In this document: in pieces, positions 7,646 to 17,200 of the stretch
How positions within the stretch are numbered: position 1 is the first letter of the stretch
Layout: each line of letters opens with the position of its first letter
Virus record (IMG/VR): IMGVR_UViG_3300021354_000450
Span: 62,001-126,000 of that record
Strand: one strand, 5' to 3'
Origin: a virus
Length of the DNA: 64,000 nucleotides
Notes under the pieces: model-generated
The model's database searches: none
Seen by the model: the letters and a program-made list of their open reading frames with translations, nothing else
What the model was told of the DNA's origin: nothing
Made by a program: the position numbers and the translations under genes

Positions 7646-8040
7646 AAAAAATATTAACAGCGTTAACAGTTGTTTTATTATCAGGATGTGCTGTTGTTGA
7701 TTCGTATCTAATGAAATATGATACAAATGAATATCGAATTATTTCTGAAATACGAGAAAATGCTAATCTTTATAAAGAAAATTGCAATGATTTTGAATTG
7801 AGCAGTATAAATTCAACAGCAATTGCAAATAAAACTCATTTTTTTGTTTTCTTTACAGAATATATTCCGCACAACGAACCTGTACAAAATGCATCAGTTG
7901 ATCTTAATAAAATTGCCCAAGGTTTGAAAGAACAATATTCAAAAGGCAAAGTAAGTCCGATGTTTTGCAAAATTAAATTTGATACAATAGAAAAATCTGC
8001 AGAAAGTATGCAGAAAATTATAGGAGATAAACCACGATGA
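7642..8040 (+). CDS. Second lipoprotein of the lysis cassette
   Basis: The 132-residue precursor begins with a lipoprotein signal (LTALTVVLLSGC, lipobox LSGC, Cys16). The mature domain has two further Cys (residues 48 and about 113) and mixed helix/strand character, with no recognised enzyme motif. Similar small lipoproteins sit beside spanin genes in other marine phages. It may be an accessory spanin, a superinfection-exclusion lipoprotein or a lysis regulator. It is coupled by ATGA overlaps to both neighbours. Confidence 0.6.
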   Translation: MKKILTALTVVLLSGCAVVDSYLMKYDTNEYRIISEIRENANLYKENCNDFELSSINSTAIANKTHFFVFFTEYIPHNEPVQNASVDLNKIAQGLKEQYSKGKVSPMFCKIKFDTIEKSAESMQKIIGDKPR

Positions 8041-8294
8041 CTATTGAGTATAACCAAAGTTTGTTAGCAAGTATTAGCAGTTCAAATCCTGACATTAATG
8101 CAGCTAATGCACAAGTAAATGAATTATCTGAATTGTTAAAAACAGGTCAAATTAGTAAAGAAGAATATTCTGAACTTGTTTTAGATGTACAGCGTCAAGT
8201 TAACATTCAAGCAAACATGGCCGATTTAGCAGCTATGGAAACATTAAATACAGCTATTAACGGACTTATTACAATAGCTAAATTAATGCCGTAA
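8037..8294 (+). CDS. Small helical protein of the lysis cassette
   Basis: This 85-residue protein is almost entirely helical, with amphipathic heptads (residues 25-60) and a mildly hydrophobic C-terminus (TLNTAINGLITIAKLMP). It has no signal peptide and no Cys. It overlaps the preceding lipoprotein gene by ATGA. It could be an antiholin-type or scaffold peptide; there is no motif evidence for either. Confidence 0.55.
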   Translation: MTIEYNQSLLASISSSNPDINAANAQVNELSELLKTGQISKEEYSELVLDVQRQVNIQANMADLAAMETLNTAINGLITIAKLMP

Positions 8295-8305
8295 AGGAGA
8301 AAACT

Positions 8306-8896
8306 GTGGCATTAATTGATTCAGTTTTAAATATGGTTAATAAAAAACCAAAAGTTCTAAATGAAACAAGCCATCCAGTAGGATCACGAAGTGAACGTGA
8401 AGCCAAAATTAAAGATAAGGCAGGGTTAGTTATTAATGTATTTGCATTATTGCTTGCTGTTAATACTTTTTTCGGAAATGGATACAGTAGTTTAATTTTA
8501 AATAATACTATTAAAGCAAACGATACATGGGCATTTTATCAAGCTAAAGCACTTAAACAAACCATGGCTGAAAATGCTTTATATGATGCACAAAGAATTG
8601 GCGACAAAGTACGTATTGCAGATCTGTCAGAAAAGATCAACCGTTACGAGTTTGAACCAAGTGATGGTAAAAAAGCATTAATGGAAAAAGCTCAAAAGTT
8701 AGAATACGATCGTGATGTAGCAAAATCAAAAAGTCCTTGGACAAGTTATGCATCAACTGCATTTCAATTATCAATTGTATTACTATCAGCAAGTATTTTA
8801 GCAGTTAGTATGACGTTGTTTTGGGGCAGTTTTATAGTAGCAGGATTAGGAACATTATTAATGAGTCAAGGCATTTGTCTTTGGATTCCATTATAA
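8306..8896 (+). CDS. Membrane protein resembling DUF4337
   Basis: The 196-residue product starts at GTG with a clear Shine-Dalgarno (AAGGAG). There is one membrane segment at about 40-65, a long soluble helical middle including NDTWAFYQAKALKQT (a pattern I associate with DUF4337 membrane proteins), and two closely spaced hydrophobic segments at the C-terminus (about 152-196). It lies between the lipoproteins and the holin, so a lysis or membrane-timing role is possible. Function is not known for the family. Confidence 0.6.
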   Translation: MALIDSVLNMVNKKPKVLNETSHPVGSRSEREAKIKDKAGLVINVFALLLAVNTFFGNGYSSLILNNTIKANDTWAFYQAKALKQTMAENALYDAQRIGDKVRIADLSEKINRYEFEPSDGKKALMEKAQKLEYDRDVAKSKSPWTSYASTAFQLSIVLLSASILAVSMTLFWGSFIVAGLGTLLMSQGICLWIPL

Positions 8897-8916
8897 CAAA
8901 TTTTTAGGAGAAAATT

Positions 8917-9408
8917 ATGGCAACAAAAGTAGCAAAACAAAAAGGGGACGACTTTATGAAAAACAATTGGAGACCGATGATGGCGATAACTTACATGTTA
9001 ACATGTTTGTTTGATTTCGTTGTTGGACCGGTTTTATATAACATTTTACAATTCTATAATCCAGGACAACATTTAGATATGTGGCAACCGTTGACACTTC
9101 AGGGTGGTGGATTATATCATATTGCAATGGGTGTAGTTTTAGGTATTACTGCACATGGTAGAACACAAGAAAAAATTAATAGTGCTTCATCTTTACCAGG
9201 ATTAGGTAATTTTATGCCACAACCTGCGGCACCATCGTATGCACCGGCTCCAGTAGCTCATGCACCTGCTCCAGTAGCTCCTGCACCAGCTTATCATGCA
9301 CCGGCTCCGGTAGCTCCTTCATTTGGTACACCGGCTCCAGTAGTTGCTGCAGTTGATGCAAACAAATTTGGTAAAGTTGTTCCACAACATGAAGAACCGG
9401 TTCTCTAA
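8917..9408 (+). CDS. Holin-like protein with Ala-Pro repeat tail
   Basis: The 163-residue protein has a RPMMAITYMLTCLFDFVVGP segment and a second hydrophobic stretch (residues 68-82), matching the small three-helix phage holins that begin with a short polar N-terminus and NNWRP. The last 75 residues are a low-complexity Ala/Pro repeat (APAPVA units) and a short charged end, presumably exposed to the cytoplasm. Holins form lesions that release the endolysin; the lysis genes just upstream support this. The Pro-rich tail is an unusual addition that could tune lysis timing. Confidence 0.7.
   Translation: MATKVAKQKGDDFMKNNWRPMMAITYMLTCLFDFVVGPVLYNILQFYNPGQHLDMWQPLTLQGGGLYHIAMGVVLGITAHGRTQEKINSASSLPGLGNFMPQPAAPSYAPAPVAHAPAPVAPAPAYHAPAPVAPSFGTPAPVVAAVDANKFGKVVPQHEEPVL
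9226..9345 (+). repeat. Ala-Pro coding repeat in the holin-like gene
   Basis: Imperfect tandem repeats of CCGGCTCCAGTAGCT-type units encode repeated APAPVA and YHAPAPVA. Copies differ mainly at third positions, so the repeat is kept at the protein level. Confidence 0.75.
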
Positions 9409-9419
9409 GGAAAAGTAAA

Positions 9420-9620
9420 ATGAAATTATTTTTAGCAATTTTATTTGCAAGTACAATTAGTTTTTCAGCACTTGCGGTAGAAAAAAAAGAAGTATGTAAA
9501 GATGTTTTAGATAATAAAGGTCAAGTAGTTAAGAATAAAAATGGTTCTGTTAAAAAAGAATGCAAAATTATTAAAATTCACAAAAAGTTTAAAGGAACAA
9601 AAGTTCCAGAGAAAAAATAA
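9420..9620 (+). CDS. Small secreted basic protein
   Basis: The 66-residue precursor has a Sec signal peptide (LFLAILFASTISFSALA) with a good cleavage site after ALA (residue 19). The mature part is about 47 residues, very Lys-rich, with two Cys (in EVCKDV and KECKII) flanking a DNKGQVVKNKNGSV turn, suggesting a disulphide-closed hairpin. A periplasmic location is predicted. It is the last gene of the lysis cassette, followed by a hairpin-terminator, and has a clear Shine-Dalgarno (AAGGAA). Role unknown; it may act on the envelope during lysis. Confidence 0.6.
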   Translation: MKLFLAILFASTISFSALAVEKKEVCKDVLDNKGQVVKNKNGSVKKECKIIKIHKKFKGTKVPEKK

Positions 9621-9629
9621 TTCAGTTTC

Positions 9630-9658
9630 TTGACAACACAAGGTTTATAGTGTATAAT
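9630..9658 (+). promoter_or_regulatory. Consensus sigma70-type promoter of the dnaJ-def-clpA operon
   Basis: TTGACA (9630-9635), 17-base spacer, TATAAT (9653-9658): a perfect consensus. Its -10 overlaps the loop of a hairpin that ends the upstream lysis operon. Transcription would start near 9665, inside the right arm, so the new mRNA cannot form the hairpin. Confidence 0.8.
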
Positions 9659-9678
9659 TAACACTATAAACCTTTCTT
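9641..9678 (+). terminator. Hairpin terminator overlapping the promoter
   Basis: A perfect 13-bp inverted repeat (9641-9653 with 9661-9673, 7-base loop) is followed by TTCTTTTT. It would end read-through from the lysis genes while the embedded promoter starts the chaperone operon. Confidence 0.7.
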
Positions 9679-9689
9679 TTTATAGACTT

Positions 9690-10511
9690 ATGAATATGGA
9701 CTACTATCAAATATTAAACGTTGATCGCAACGCATCACAAGACGAAATCAAAAAGGCTTATCGTGCCTTAGCAATGAAACATCATCCTGATCGTGGCGGT
9801 GATGATAACAAATTTAAAGAAATACAAGAAGCATACGCAATCTTAGGGGACGAACAAAAGAAATCGCAATATGATAATCCTCAACCACAATTTCACGGCG
9901 GCCCAGGTGGTTTTGAATTCCACTTTGGAGGTGGAGGACCTGCAGGATTTGAACACATGTTTGGTGATATTTTTGGATTTAGACAAAGGGCTCCTGTAAA
10001 TAGAAATATTCAACTCCAAACTCAAATATCTTTAGAAGATGCGTTTTATGGAAAAGAAGTTATCGCAAATATTTCACTTCCGAGTGGACGTGAACAAACA
10101 ATTAATGTAAAAATTCCTCCAGGAGTGCATGAAGGTACTAATTTACGGTTAAGTGGAATGGGCGATGATAGCATATCTGGAATACCACGTGGAGATATTT
10201 TATTATCAGTTCATATTACAGAACATCCAAAATTCAAACGTCAAGGTGATGATCTTGTTATCGAACATGAAATTTCATGTATCGAAGCAATGACTGGTTC
10301 TACGATTAACATTACAGGTATTGATAATAAACGATTAGAAACCACAGTTCCTGCAGGCATACAACATGATTCGATTTTAAGTTTAGCTGGAAACGGAATG
10401 CCAAACTTTAATGATCCTTCACGTAAAGGAAGATTATTGATTAGAATTAAAATTAGTATTCCTTCACTAACAGAAGATCAAAAAAGTTATTTAAGGAATT
10501 TGAATATATGA
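9690..10511 (+). CDS. DnaJ/CbpA-like J-domain co-chaperone
   Basis: The 273-residue protein has an N-terminal J domain with HHPDRGG (HPD at 32-34), a Gly/Phe-rich linker (about 65-100) and two C-terminal substrate-binding domains (about 110-270), without the Cys-rich zinc finger. This is the type II (CbpA-like) layout. It should recruit and stimulate host DnaK; no DnaK gene is in the window. The start is ATG 9690, although the second ATG (M3) also fits. It overlaps the deformylase gene by ATGA, forming an operon with def and clpA under a consensus promoter. Confidence 0.92.
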   Translation: MNMDYYQILNVDRNASQDEIKKAYRALAMKHHPDRGGDDNKFKEIQEAYAILGDEQKKSQYDNPQPQFHGGPGGFEFHFGGGGPAGFEHMFGDIFGFRQRAPVNRNIQLQTQISLEDAFYGKEVIANISLPSGREQTINVKIPPGVHEGTNLRLSGMGDDSISGIPRGDILLSVHITEHPKFKRQGDDLVIEHEISCIEAMTGSTINITGIDNKRLETTVPAGIQHDSILSLAGNGMPNFNDPSRKGRLLIRIKISIPSLTEDQKSYLRNLNI

Positions 10512-10996
10512 ATATCGTAAAATTTCCTGATCCAATATTAAGAGAACAAATGCCTTTATTTGATTTTGAGAATCCATCACATGATCCTGTTCAGTTAGAA
10601 CAAGATATGTTAGATTTGATGATTAAATTTGACGGTATTGGACTTGCAGCAAACCAGGTTGGTGAACGTGTTCGTATGTTTGTTATGGGAAGTAAGGCGA
10701 ATCCAACTAAAGGAATTGCATTTTTTAATCCAGAAGTGATTGCAAATACAGAAAATTTGCTTGATTTGGAAGAAGGTTGCTTGAGTTTTCCTGGAATTTA
10801 TGTTAAAATAAAACGTCCTAGCGCAATTAAAGCAAGGTGGCAAAATTCAAAAGGTGAAGTAATGGAAGGAGAGTTTACAGGTTACGATTGTAAATGTTTC
10901 CTTCACGAACTTGATCATTTAGAAGGTGTAGTTTTTCAGGATAGAGCAAGCAGTATTAAATGGGCTCTTGGTTTAAAAAAATTAAAAAGGAAATAA
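10508..10996 (+). CDS. def: Peptide deformylase
   Basis: The 162-residue protein has all three deformylase motifs: GIGLAANQ (43-50), EGCLS (89-93, metal ligand Cys91) and HELDH (133-137, two metal His and the catalytic Glu). The enzyme removes the formyl group from the N-terminal Met of nascent proteins. Phage deformylases are known in marine myoviruses and are usually short, like this one. It sits between dnaJ and clpA, so it belongs to a protein-maturation operon. Confidence 0.95.
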   Translation: MNIVKFPDPILREQMPLFDFENPSHDPVQLEQDMLDLMIKFDGIGLAANQVGERVRMFVMGSKANPTKGIAFFNPEVIANTENLLDLEEGCLSFPGIYVKIKRPSAIKARWQNSKGEVMEGEFTGYDCKCFLHELDHLEGVVFQDRASSIKWALGLKKLKRK

Positions 10997-10997
10997 T

Positions 10998-13271
10998 ATG
11001 TTAGATCCAGATCAAGATTTAGAAGCGATATTTGAACGTGCTATTAAGTTAGCAATTAAAAACAAACATGAGTATATCACATTAGAACACTTTTTGTATG
11101 GTATGATTACTGATGCAAAAATTGAACAACAATTAACTGAGTTTGGTGCCGATCTCAAATCATTAAAATCAAATCTTGATAAATTTATTAAGAAAGAGTT
11201 AGATGACATTGTAAACATTGAATCAAAAACTCGTCCTAAAAAAACACACAGTGTAGAACGTATGTTAAATCGTGCATTTACACAGGTATTATTTTCTGGT
11301 CGTTCAACTATTGAACCACAAGATTGTTTTATAAGTTTATTTTCAGAAAAGAAAAGTTATGCATTGCATTTTATGCGTCTTGCAAAAATTGAAAAAGATC
11401 CATACCTTGAATTTATTAGTCAAGGCTTTGTAAAAGGCGGTGACTCAGATACTGAAGAAAAAGGTAATCCACAACTTGAAAAAGTCTTAGTTCAATACTG
11501 CGTTAACCTTAATAACCAAGTTAAACAAAAGAAAATTGATCCTGTTATCGGCCGAGATAAAGAAATTGATGATATTTTATTAATACTTGCTCGTCGTCAA
11601 AAATCAAATGTTATGATGATCGGTGATCCGGGTGTAGGTAAAACTGCAATTGCTGAAGGCCTTGCACGTAAAATTGTTGAAGGAAATGTTCCAAAATATC
11701 TTCAAAATCATACAGTTTATAACTTAGATATTAGCGCAATGATTGCTGGTTCGAAATATCGTGGTGATTTTGAAGAAAGATTAAAAATGGTCATCACGGC
11801 CATGGAAAAGAAAAAGAATTCAATTATGTTTGTTGACGAAGCACATATGATGAGTGGTGCTGGAGCAACAGGTGGAAGTGCTAACGATATGTCTAATATG
11901 CTTAAACCTGCACTTAGCAAAGGTACACTTAAAGTTATTGCATCAACAACATGGGAAGAATTCCGTAAGCACTTTGAGAAAGATCGTGCATTGATGAGAC
12001 GTTTCCAACGTGTTGTTGTTGACGAACCAAGCGAAGCAATGGCAATTAAAATTATCACAGGTCTTAAAAAATATTATGAAAAACATCATAATGTTAAGAT
12101 CACAAAACAAGCAATTGCCGACTCGGTAAAATATAGTGCTAAATTCATAACTGATCGTAAGCTTCCAGATAAAGCAATTGATTTAATTGATTGTGCTTCA
12201 GCAAGATTTAAAGTACGTGATGAAGAAGGCGGTGTTGTTGATCACGATGAAATTGTTTTCGAAGTTGCTAAACAAGCAAACTTACCACTTGAACAAATTG
12301 CGGCAAAAGAAAATAAAAATCTTAAAGATCTTGATAAAAATATGCATGGTAAGGTATTTGGTCAAGACTCTGCAATTAATATCTTACTTGATAAAATCTT
12401 TATTGCACAAGCAGGTTTAAAATCTCATAATAAACCAGTTGGTAACTTTTTGTTTGTCGGACCAACAGGTTGTGGTAAAACAGAAACTGCCAAGGTACTT
12501 GCAGAATCAATGGGTGTTAAACTTGTTAGATTTGATATGAGTGAATTCCAAGAACAACATTCAGTTTCAAAGTTTATTGGTGCACCTCCAGGCTATGTAG
12601 GGTTTGAAGATAATGCTGGACAACTTATTACACAACTTCAAGAACATCCTAATTGTGTTTTATTATTAGATGAAATTGAAAAAGCTCATTCGAGTGTTAG
12701 CAATGTGTTATTAGGGTTAATGGATAACGGATTTGTAACAGGATCAAATGGGAAAAAAGCAGATGGTCGTAATGCAATCATTATTTTAACTTCAAATTTA
12801 GGTGCAAGCGATGCTGAACGTAATGCAGTAGGTTTTGGTTCACAAGAACGTGAAGGTGAAATCAATAATGCTGTTAATTCTTTCTTTAAACCAGAATTTA
12901 GAAATAGATTAGACGGTATTATTACGTTTGGCAAACTTGAACATACAACAATGATTAAAATTGTTAAAAAATTCATGGATGAACTTAATGCACAAATTAA
13001 AGACAAAAATGTGCATGTTAAACCAACTGTTGAAGCTGTTGAATTATTGATCAAAAAAGGATTTAATAAGAAAATGGGTGCTCGTCCGTTACATCGTGCA
13101 ATTGACGAACATATTAAGAAACCACTTAGTAAAGAAATACTGTTTGGTAAATTAACAAACGGTGGTGTTGTTGAGATTGACGTTATTGATAATACTTTTA
13201 CTTTTAACGTTATCGAAGTTATGTCAACTGAAAAAGTTAAAATCGAACAAGACGAAGATTTAAAAGACTAA
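10998..13271 (+). CDS. clpA: ClpA-like AAA+ unfoldase
   Basis: The 757-residue protein has the full ClpA layout: Clp N domain (about 1-145), first AAA+ module with GDPGVGKTA (about 209-217) and FVDEAH, and second AAA+ module with GPTGCGKTE (about 489-497), LLLDEIE and a C-terminal D2 small domain. There is no ClpB-type middle domain. At the position of the ClpP-binding loop of ClpA (IGL) it has AVGFG (about 610), so docking to host ClpP is plausible. No ClpP gene and no adaptor are seen. Located one base after def. It may redirect host proteolysis or recycle proteins during infection. Confidence 0.93.
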   Translation: MLDPDQDLEAIFERAIKLAIKNKHEYITLEHFLYGMITDAKIEQQLTEFGADLKSLKSNLDKFIKKELDDIVNIESKTRPKKTHSVERMLNRAFTQVLFSGRSTIEPQDCFISLFSEKKSYALHFMRLAKIEKDPYLEFISQGFVKGGDSDTEEKGNPQLEKVLVQYCVNLNNQVKQKKIDPVIGRDKEIDDILLILARRQKSNVMMIGDPGVGKTAIAEGLARKIVEGNVPKYLQNHTVYNLDISAMIAGSKYRGDFEERLKMVITAMEKKKNSIMFVDEAHMMSGAGATGGSANDMSNMLKPALSKGTLKVIASTTWEEFRKHFEKDRALMRRFQRVVVDEPSEAMAIKIITGLKKYYEKHHNVKITKQAIADSVKYSAKFITDRKLPDKAIDLIDCASARFKVRDEEGGVVDHDEIVFEVAKQANLPLEQIAAKENKNLKDLDKNMHGKVFGQDSAINILLDKIFIAQAGLKSHNKPVGNFLFVGPTGCGKTETAKVLAESMGVKLVRFDMSEFQEQHSVSKFIGAPPGYVGFEDNAGQLITQLQEHPNCVLLLDEIEKAHSSVSNVLLGLMDNGFVTGSNGKKADGRNAIIILTSNLGASDAERNAVGFGSQEREGEINNAVNSFFKPEFRNRLDGIITFGKLEHTTMIKIVKKFMDELNAQIKDKNVHVKPTVEAVELLIKKGFNKKMGARPLHRAIDEHIKKPLSKEILFGKLTNGGVVEIDVIDNTFTFNVIEVMSTEKVKIEQDEDLKD

Positions 13272-13281
13272 GGTTTGATAC

Positions 13282-13324
13282 TGTTCTCAGATATACATTA
13301 GGTTAAATAGTATATCTGAGGACA
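13282..13324 (+). promoter_or_regulatory. RBS-hiding hairpin with a late-promoter motif in its loop
   Basis: A 15-bp stem (13282-13296 with 13310-13324, one G-U pair) encloses a 13-base loop that contains GTTAAATA (13302-13309), a T4 late-promoter-like element. The right arm covers the Shine-Dalgarno GAGGA (13318-13322) of the gene at 13329. Long mRNAs from the clpA operon would hide the site; late mRNAs starting near 13316 would lack the left arm and be translatable. Confidence 0.65.
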
Positions 13325-13328
13325 AACA

Positions 13329-13793
13329 ATGACACAATTAAGTAAAACATTTGAATTTTATAATCAATATTCAACAAACAATGCCCATACCACTCAGGCA
13401 ATCATTCAAATGCCACAGATGGTCAACGGCCGCACACCTCCTCCTGTTTTAACTTTTTTCAGTAATAAATTACCAGGTTCAGCTTATTACAAATTAGGTG
13501 AACGAATTCACACTGTAACGTATACAATTGAAGGTTCTTTTAGAGGAACATGTTCAATACAAGTAAGCAATAGCCCAAGTCCAATTGATCAAGATTGGGA
13601 AACACTTACATCAACACAAAAACAATATCTCGGTTTAGAAACAACGGGTGCTCCTGGAATAAGCGGGTTTGGTGGCGCAATAAGTCATCCTACTCAAACT
13701 GATATGTTTAATTTTACCGGTGATTATGCATGGATACGTGTGCAATTAGACATAAGTCGTGGAACATTGCAAGCCGCAAAGCTTAACTTTTAA
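13329..13793 (+). CDS. Putative virion protein under late control
   Basis: The 154-residue protein is rich in beta-prone residues with a central TYTIEGSFRGTCSIQVSNS stretch and DWETL, GDYAWIRVQLD segments, like small beta-sandwich virion proteins seen in marine T4-like phages. No catalytic motif. Its ribosome binding site is inside the hairpin at 13282-13324, implying it is not made from the upstream ClpA transcript but only from a late transcript, as expected for a structural protein. Confidence 0.65.
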   Translation: MTQLSKTFEFYNQYSTNNAHTTQAIIQMPQMVNGRTPPPVLTFFSNKLPGSAYYKLGERIHTVTYTIEGSFRGTCSIQVSNSPSPIDQDWETLTSTQKQYLGLETTGAPGISGFGGAISHPTQTDMFNFTGDYAWIRVQLDISRGTLQAAKLNF

Positions 13794-13810
13794 AAAGTTA
13801 TCTAAAATAC

Positions 13811-13818
13811 GCTAAATA
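13811..13818 (+). promoter_or_regulatory. Candidate late promoter (GCTAAATA)
   Basis: GCTAAATA lies 29 bases before the ATG at 13848 and shares the TAAATA core of the T4 late consensus. It would drive the virion-type genes 13848-19701. Confidence 0.45.
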
Positions 13819-13847
13819 CTGGATAATTTACTAGGACTGTAATCAAT

Positions 13848-14243
13848 ATGAAACTATTTGAATTTTTTGGAAATATTAACCACGATGTTGATCGTGACAA
13901 AGATCGAGATTCTCAGGCTTTAACAAAAGAAGAAGAACAAGAATTTAGTGATAACGTTTTTTGGTATATTATTGATGAAGATGATCTACATAAAAAATAC
14001 TTTTTGCCAATAGCTAAAGATCTAAAAAAGAAATATGATGATACAACTGATGATGATTCAGTCGATTGGAAAGTTTGGCTTCCGATAGTTAATGCAGGAT
14101 GTACAAAGTACTATAAAGATCATAAAATCGATAAACATCCCAAAGATGCATTCCAACAAAAGTTTCGTATGGAATTGTGTAAACGTTTAGAAGACCACTT
14201 TCATCAAGATATCGCAAAAGGCGAATATAATTTAGGCAATTAA
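13848..14243 (+). CDS. Small acidic protein with MKLFEF start
   Basis: The 131-residue protein is strongly charged (many Asp, Lys, Glu), mostly helical, with no enzyme motif. Its first residues (MKLFEFFGNI) resemble those of the next gene (MKLFDLIHK) and the style of MRAREFIEE at 17817; similar short N-terminal peptides target internal proteins into the T4 capsid. The suggestion that it is a capsid-internal protein is inference. It ends one base before the 1085-residue gene. Confidence 0.6.
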   Translation: MKLFEFFGNINHDVDRDKDRDSQALTKEEEQEFSDNVFWYIIDEDDLHKKYFLPIAKDLKKKYDDTTDDDSVDWKVWLPIVNAGCTKYYKDHKIDKHPKDAFQQKFRMELCKRLEDHFHQDIAKGEYNLGN

Positions 14244-14244
14244 T

Positions 14245-17200
14245 ATGAAATTATTTGATTTAATCCACAAACCTGAGATTTTTTCTGAAACAATTGAACC
14301 AACGGATTTTAAAGACATACTTAAAGTATTTTTACCAATAGCAAAGACGATTATTAAATTAGATAAACTTCCAACTATTATACTTAAAAAAACTCTTTCT
14401 TATGAAGATCAACCAACAATGGGACGTTTTTATAACAAAGAAAACAAATTAGAACTCGCAATTGCAAATCGACAACCGGTTGATGCATTACGCACACTTG
14501 CACACGAACTTGTTCACGCAAAACAACATCAAGAACATAAAGATATCGATCCAACAACAGGTTCACCAGAAGAAAATGATGCAAATGTTGTTGCTGGTAT
14601 CGTAATGCGTGAGTTTAACAAACTTCATCCAGAATATTTAAAAGCACAACCTATAAGTGAAGGTGGAAATCTTTCAATTAACGGGCATGATGCAGAACAA
14701 ATAAATCTAAAAGTTACGCAAAGAGGATATATTGTTCCAATACTTAACAATTTATTACTTTCTATTAATAAATCATTTTCTCAACAATATCATGTTCCAT
14801 TATGGAGACCTGAACTACTTAAAAGTCAAAAGTTCTTAAGTGGTAGTTCATTACACTTTTTTAATGTAAAAGGTATATCAGATGAACAATTTGTTACTAA
14901 GAAACCTAAAGTAGGTGATATTGATACAATGGTTCCTAAAGAAAATGAAGCAGAACTTGAAGAATTCTTAAAATCTGTTCAAGGAAAACAAGTTGGACTT
15001 GCAACTTGTCTAGGATTTCAGCGTGGAAATGAACAGTTTAGCAGTTTATGGGAACTAGAAAACCCGCCAATCAAGGTTCAAATTGACCTTGAATTTGTTG
15101 AATTTGCAAACAATGAACCAACAGATTGGGCAAAATTTAGTCATTCAAGTTCTTGGGACGATTTACAAGCAGGAGTTAAAGGAGTATTCCATAAATTTCT
15201 AATTCAATCATTTGGAGTATTAAGTAAAAAAGAATTTATACTTCGAAAACTCGACGGACGAGGGGCAGCTCGTGTTGAAAAAGATTTTCCAAAGTCAGAT
15301 AGTATGCTATCTTTTGCAGTGAGCTCAAAAGAAGGCGGAGGATTACGTGCAAAATACGAACCGGTTCTTGATAAACAAGGTCTTCCATTGTTAATTGATG
15401 GGTTACAGGTAATGCGAGAATTACCTACATCAAATTATGATCACGATATTGATAAAATCTTTTTAACTTTATTTGGAGATCGTATCGGTCCTAAACAGGC
15501 AGCCGCACTTTCACAAGACTTTTGGTCGTTTACTGGTTTATTAAAAGTTATGAATCAAATTTTAAAACCTGAAGAAAAAGAACGAGTTGTTAAGAGTTTT
15601 ATTTCAAAACTTTTCAACATAGGCGCACAGTGTTTATATAAAGATGATCCTGATAGAGATTCAGTAGAAAAATCAGTTGCTGTAGATTTAATGCTCAAAA
15701 CATTACAAGTTTCTGCTCCGGATTATTTAGATGAGTTAAAACAGGATTATATTACCGATGTTAAAACTCCTAAAGTTAAAAAAACTAAAAAGGTAACTGA
15801 AGCTGATGCTCCAAATTATAAACGTCAAGGTATTCAACATATCTACAATCCAGGATCAACTGTTGAAATGAAGAACTTGGACTTTATTGATATGTGTAAA
15901 GAAATTGCTGATAATGGCGGTACATTAGATGGTATGGCAATTAACTTAAAAGCAGACGGTGCTGGGATTCGCTTTGGAAAAGATGAAGCAGGCCGCCCGT
16001 TCTTTATGACTTCAAAAGTTACTGAACCAAAATATGTAGATAATATCGGTGATTTTGAAAGATTTGGTAAAGAATCAGGTCAACCACCAGATCGTTTAGA
16101 ATTTACTAAAAAATACGATGCTGCTATGAGTTTGATCTTACATAGTAACTTTATTAAAGTATTACCACCTGATACAATTGTACAAGCAGAAATGATGTAT
16201 AATGATATGGCACAACAAACACCACAAGGATTAAAGTTTGTAAACATTCCATATGATCCTAAAAAATTAGGTAAATCAATGACACTTGTGCCGTTTATTT
16301 TTAAAAAATATAGCACTGGCGAGAATCTACCTGATGCAGATAAAATCAAAAAAATGCTGTTGTCAAAAAGCGATGCAAATATCAAAATGGTTAACAATCA
16401 ACTTGAACAAAAAGGTGTTAATGTTAGTAAGATAATTGCTCCTGTTGTAAACATGAAACCAGATCTTGTTGCTTCATTAACAGCTCGTACAAGAACTAAT
16501 CCACTTAAAGACCAAGCAATTGAAATTCTTACAAAAGCAAGAAAAGAACTTTCGGATACAATTATAAGCAGTCCAAATATTGTAGGGAAAGACCAATTAG
16601 GTAGCCACATCGAAGGATTGGTGTTTAATTTACCAAGTGGAAGACTTGCTAAAGTTACAAGTCAGTTAATGAAAGATACAATGGCTTCAAAAAAAGTGCA
16701 ACCTGCTCCAGCGAAAACAGATGGTAAGACTGCTGTTGTTGCAATCGGAAGTTTTGTTGGACATATTGGCCATGAACAATTATTTAACTACACAATTAAA
16801 AAAGCAAATCAACTAAATGCTGTTCCATATTTGTTTATTGGCAATGCAGTAGGTAAAGCTGATCCTATTCCGGTAAATGTAAAAGTTCAAACTTGGCATA
16901 AACTTTATCCTGAGTATGCAAATCATATTTCTGCTGTTACGCATGAAGGCGGAAACTTAATGCAAAAGATTAAACATGAATTAATCAATCCAATGCCAGG
17001 TCAACCACCTAAATATGATAATATCATTATTATGGTCGGTGAAGATCAAGCAAATATGCCAATTGCACAAGCTTTAATGAAAGCTGTTAACAAATTCCAA
17101 GGGTATGAACATGTTAAAGTAAGTTTAGAAGTTACTCCGCGTGGTACAGGAATAAGCTTTTCAAAATTACGTGATATTTTAAAAGATCCAAGTGCAAGTA

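Noticed and set aside
13275-13300. TTGATA as a sigma70 promoter before 13329
   Set aside because: No -10 at 16-18 bases; the late-type motif explains the region better.
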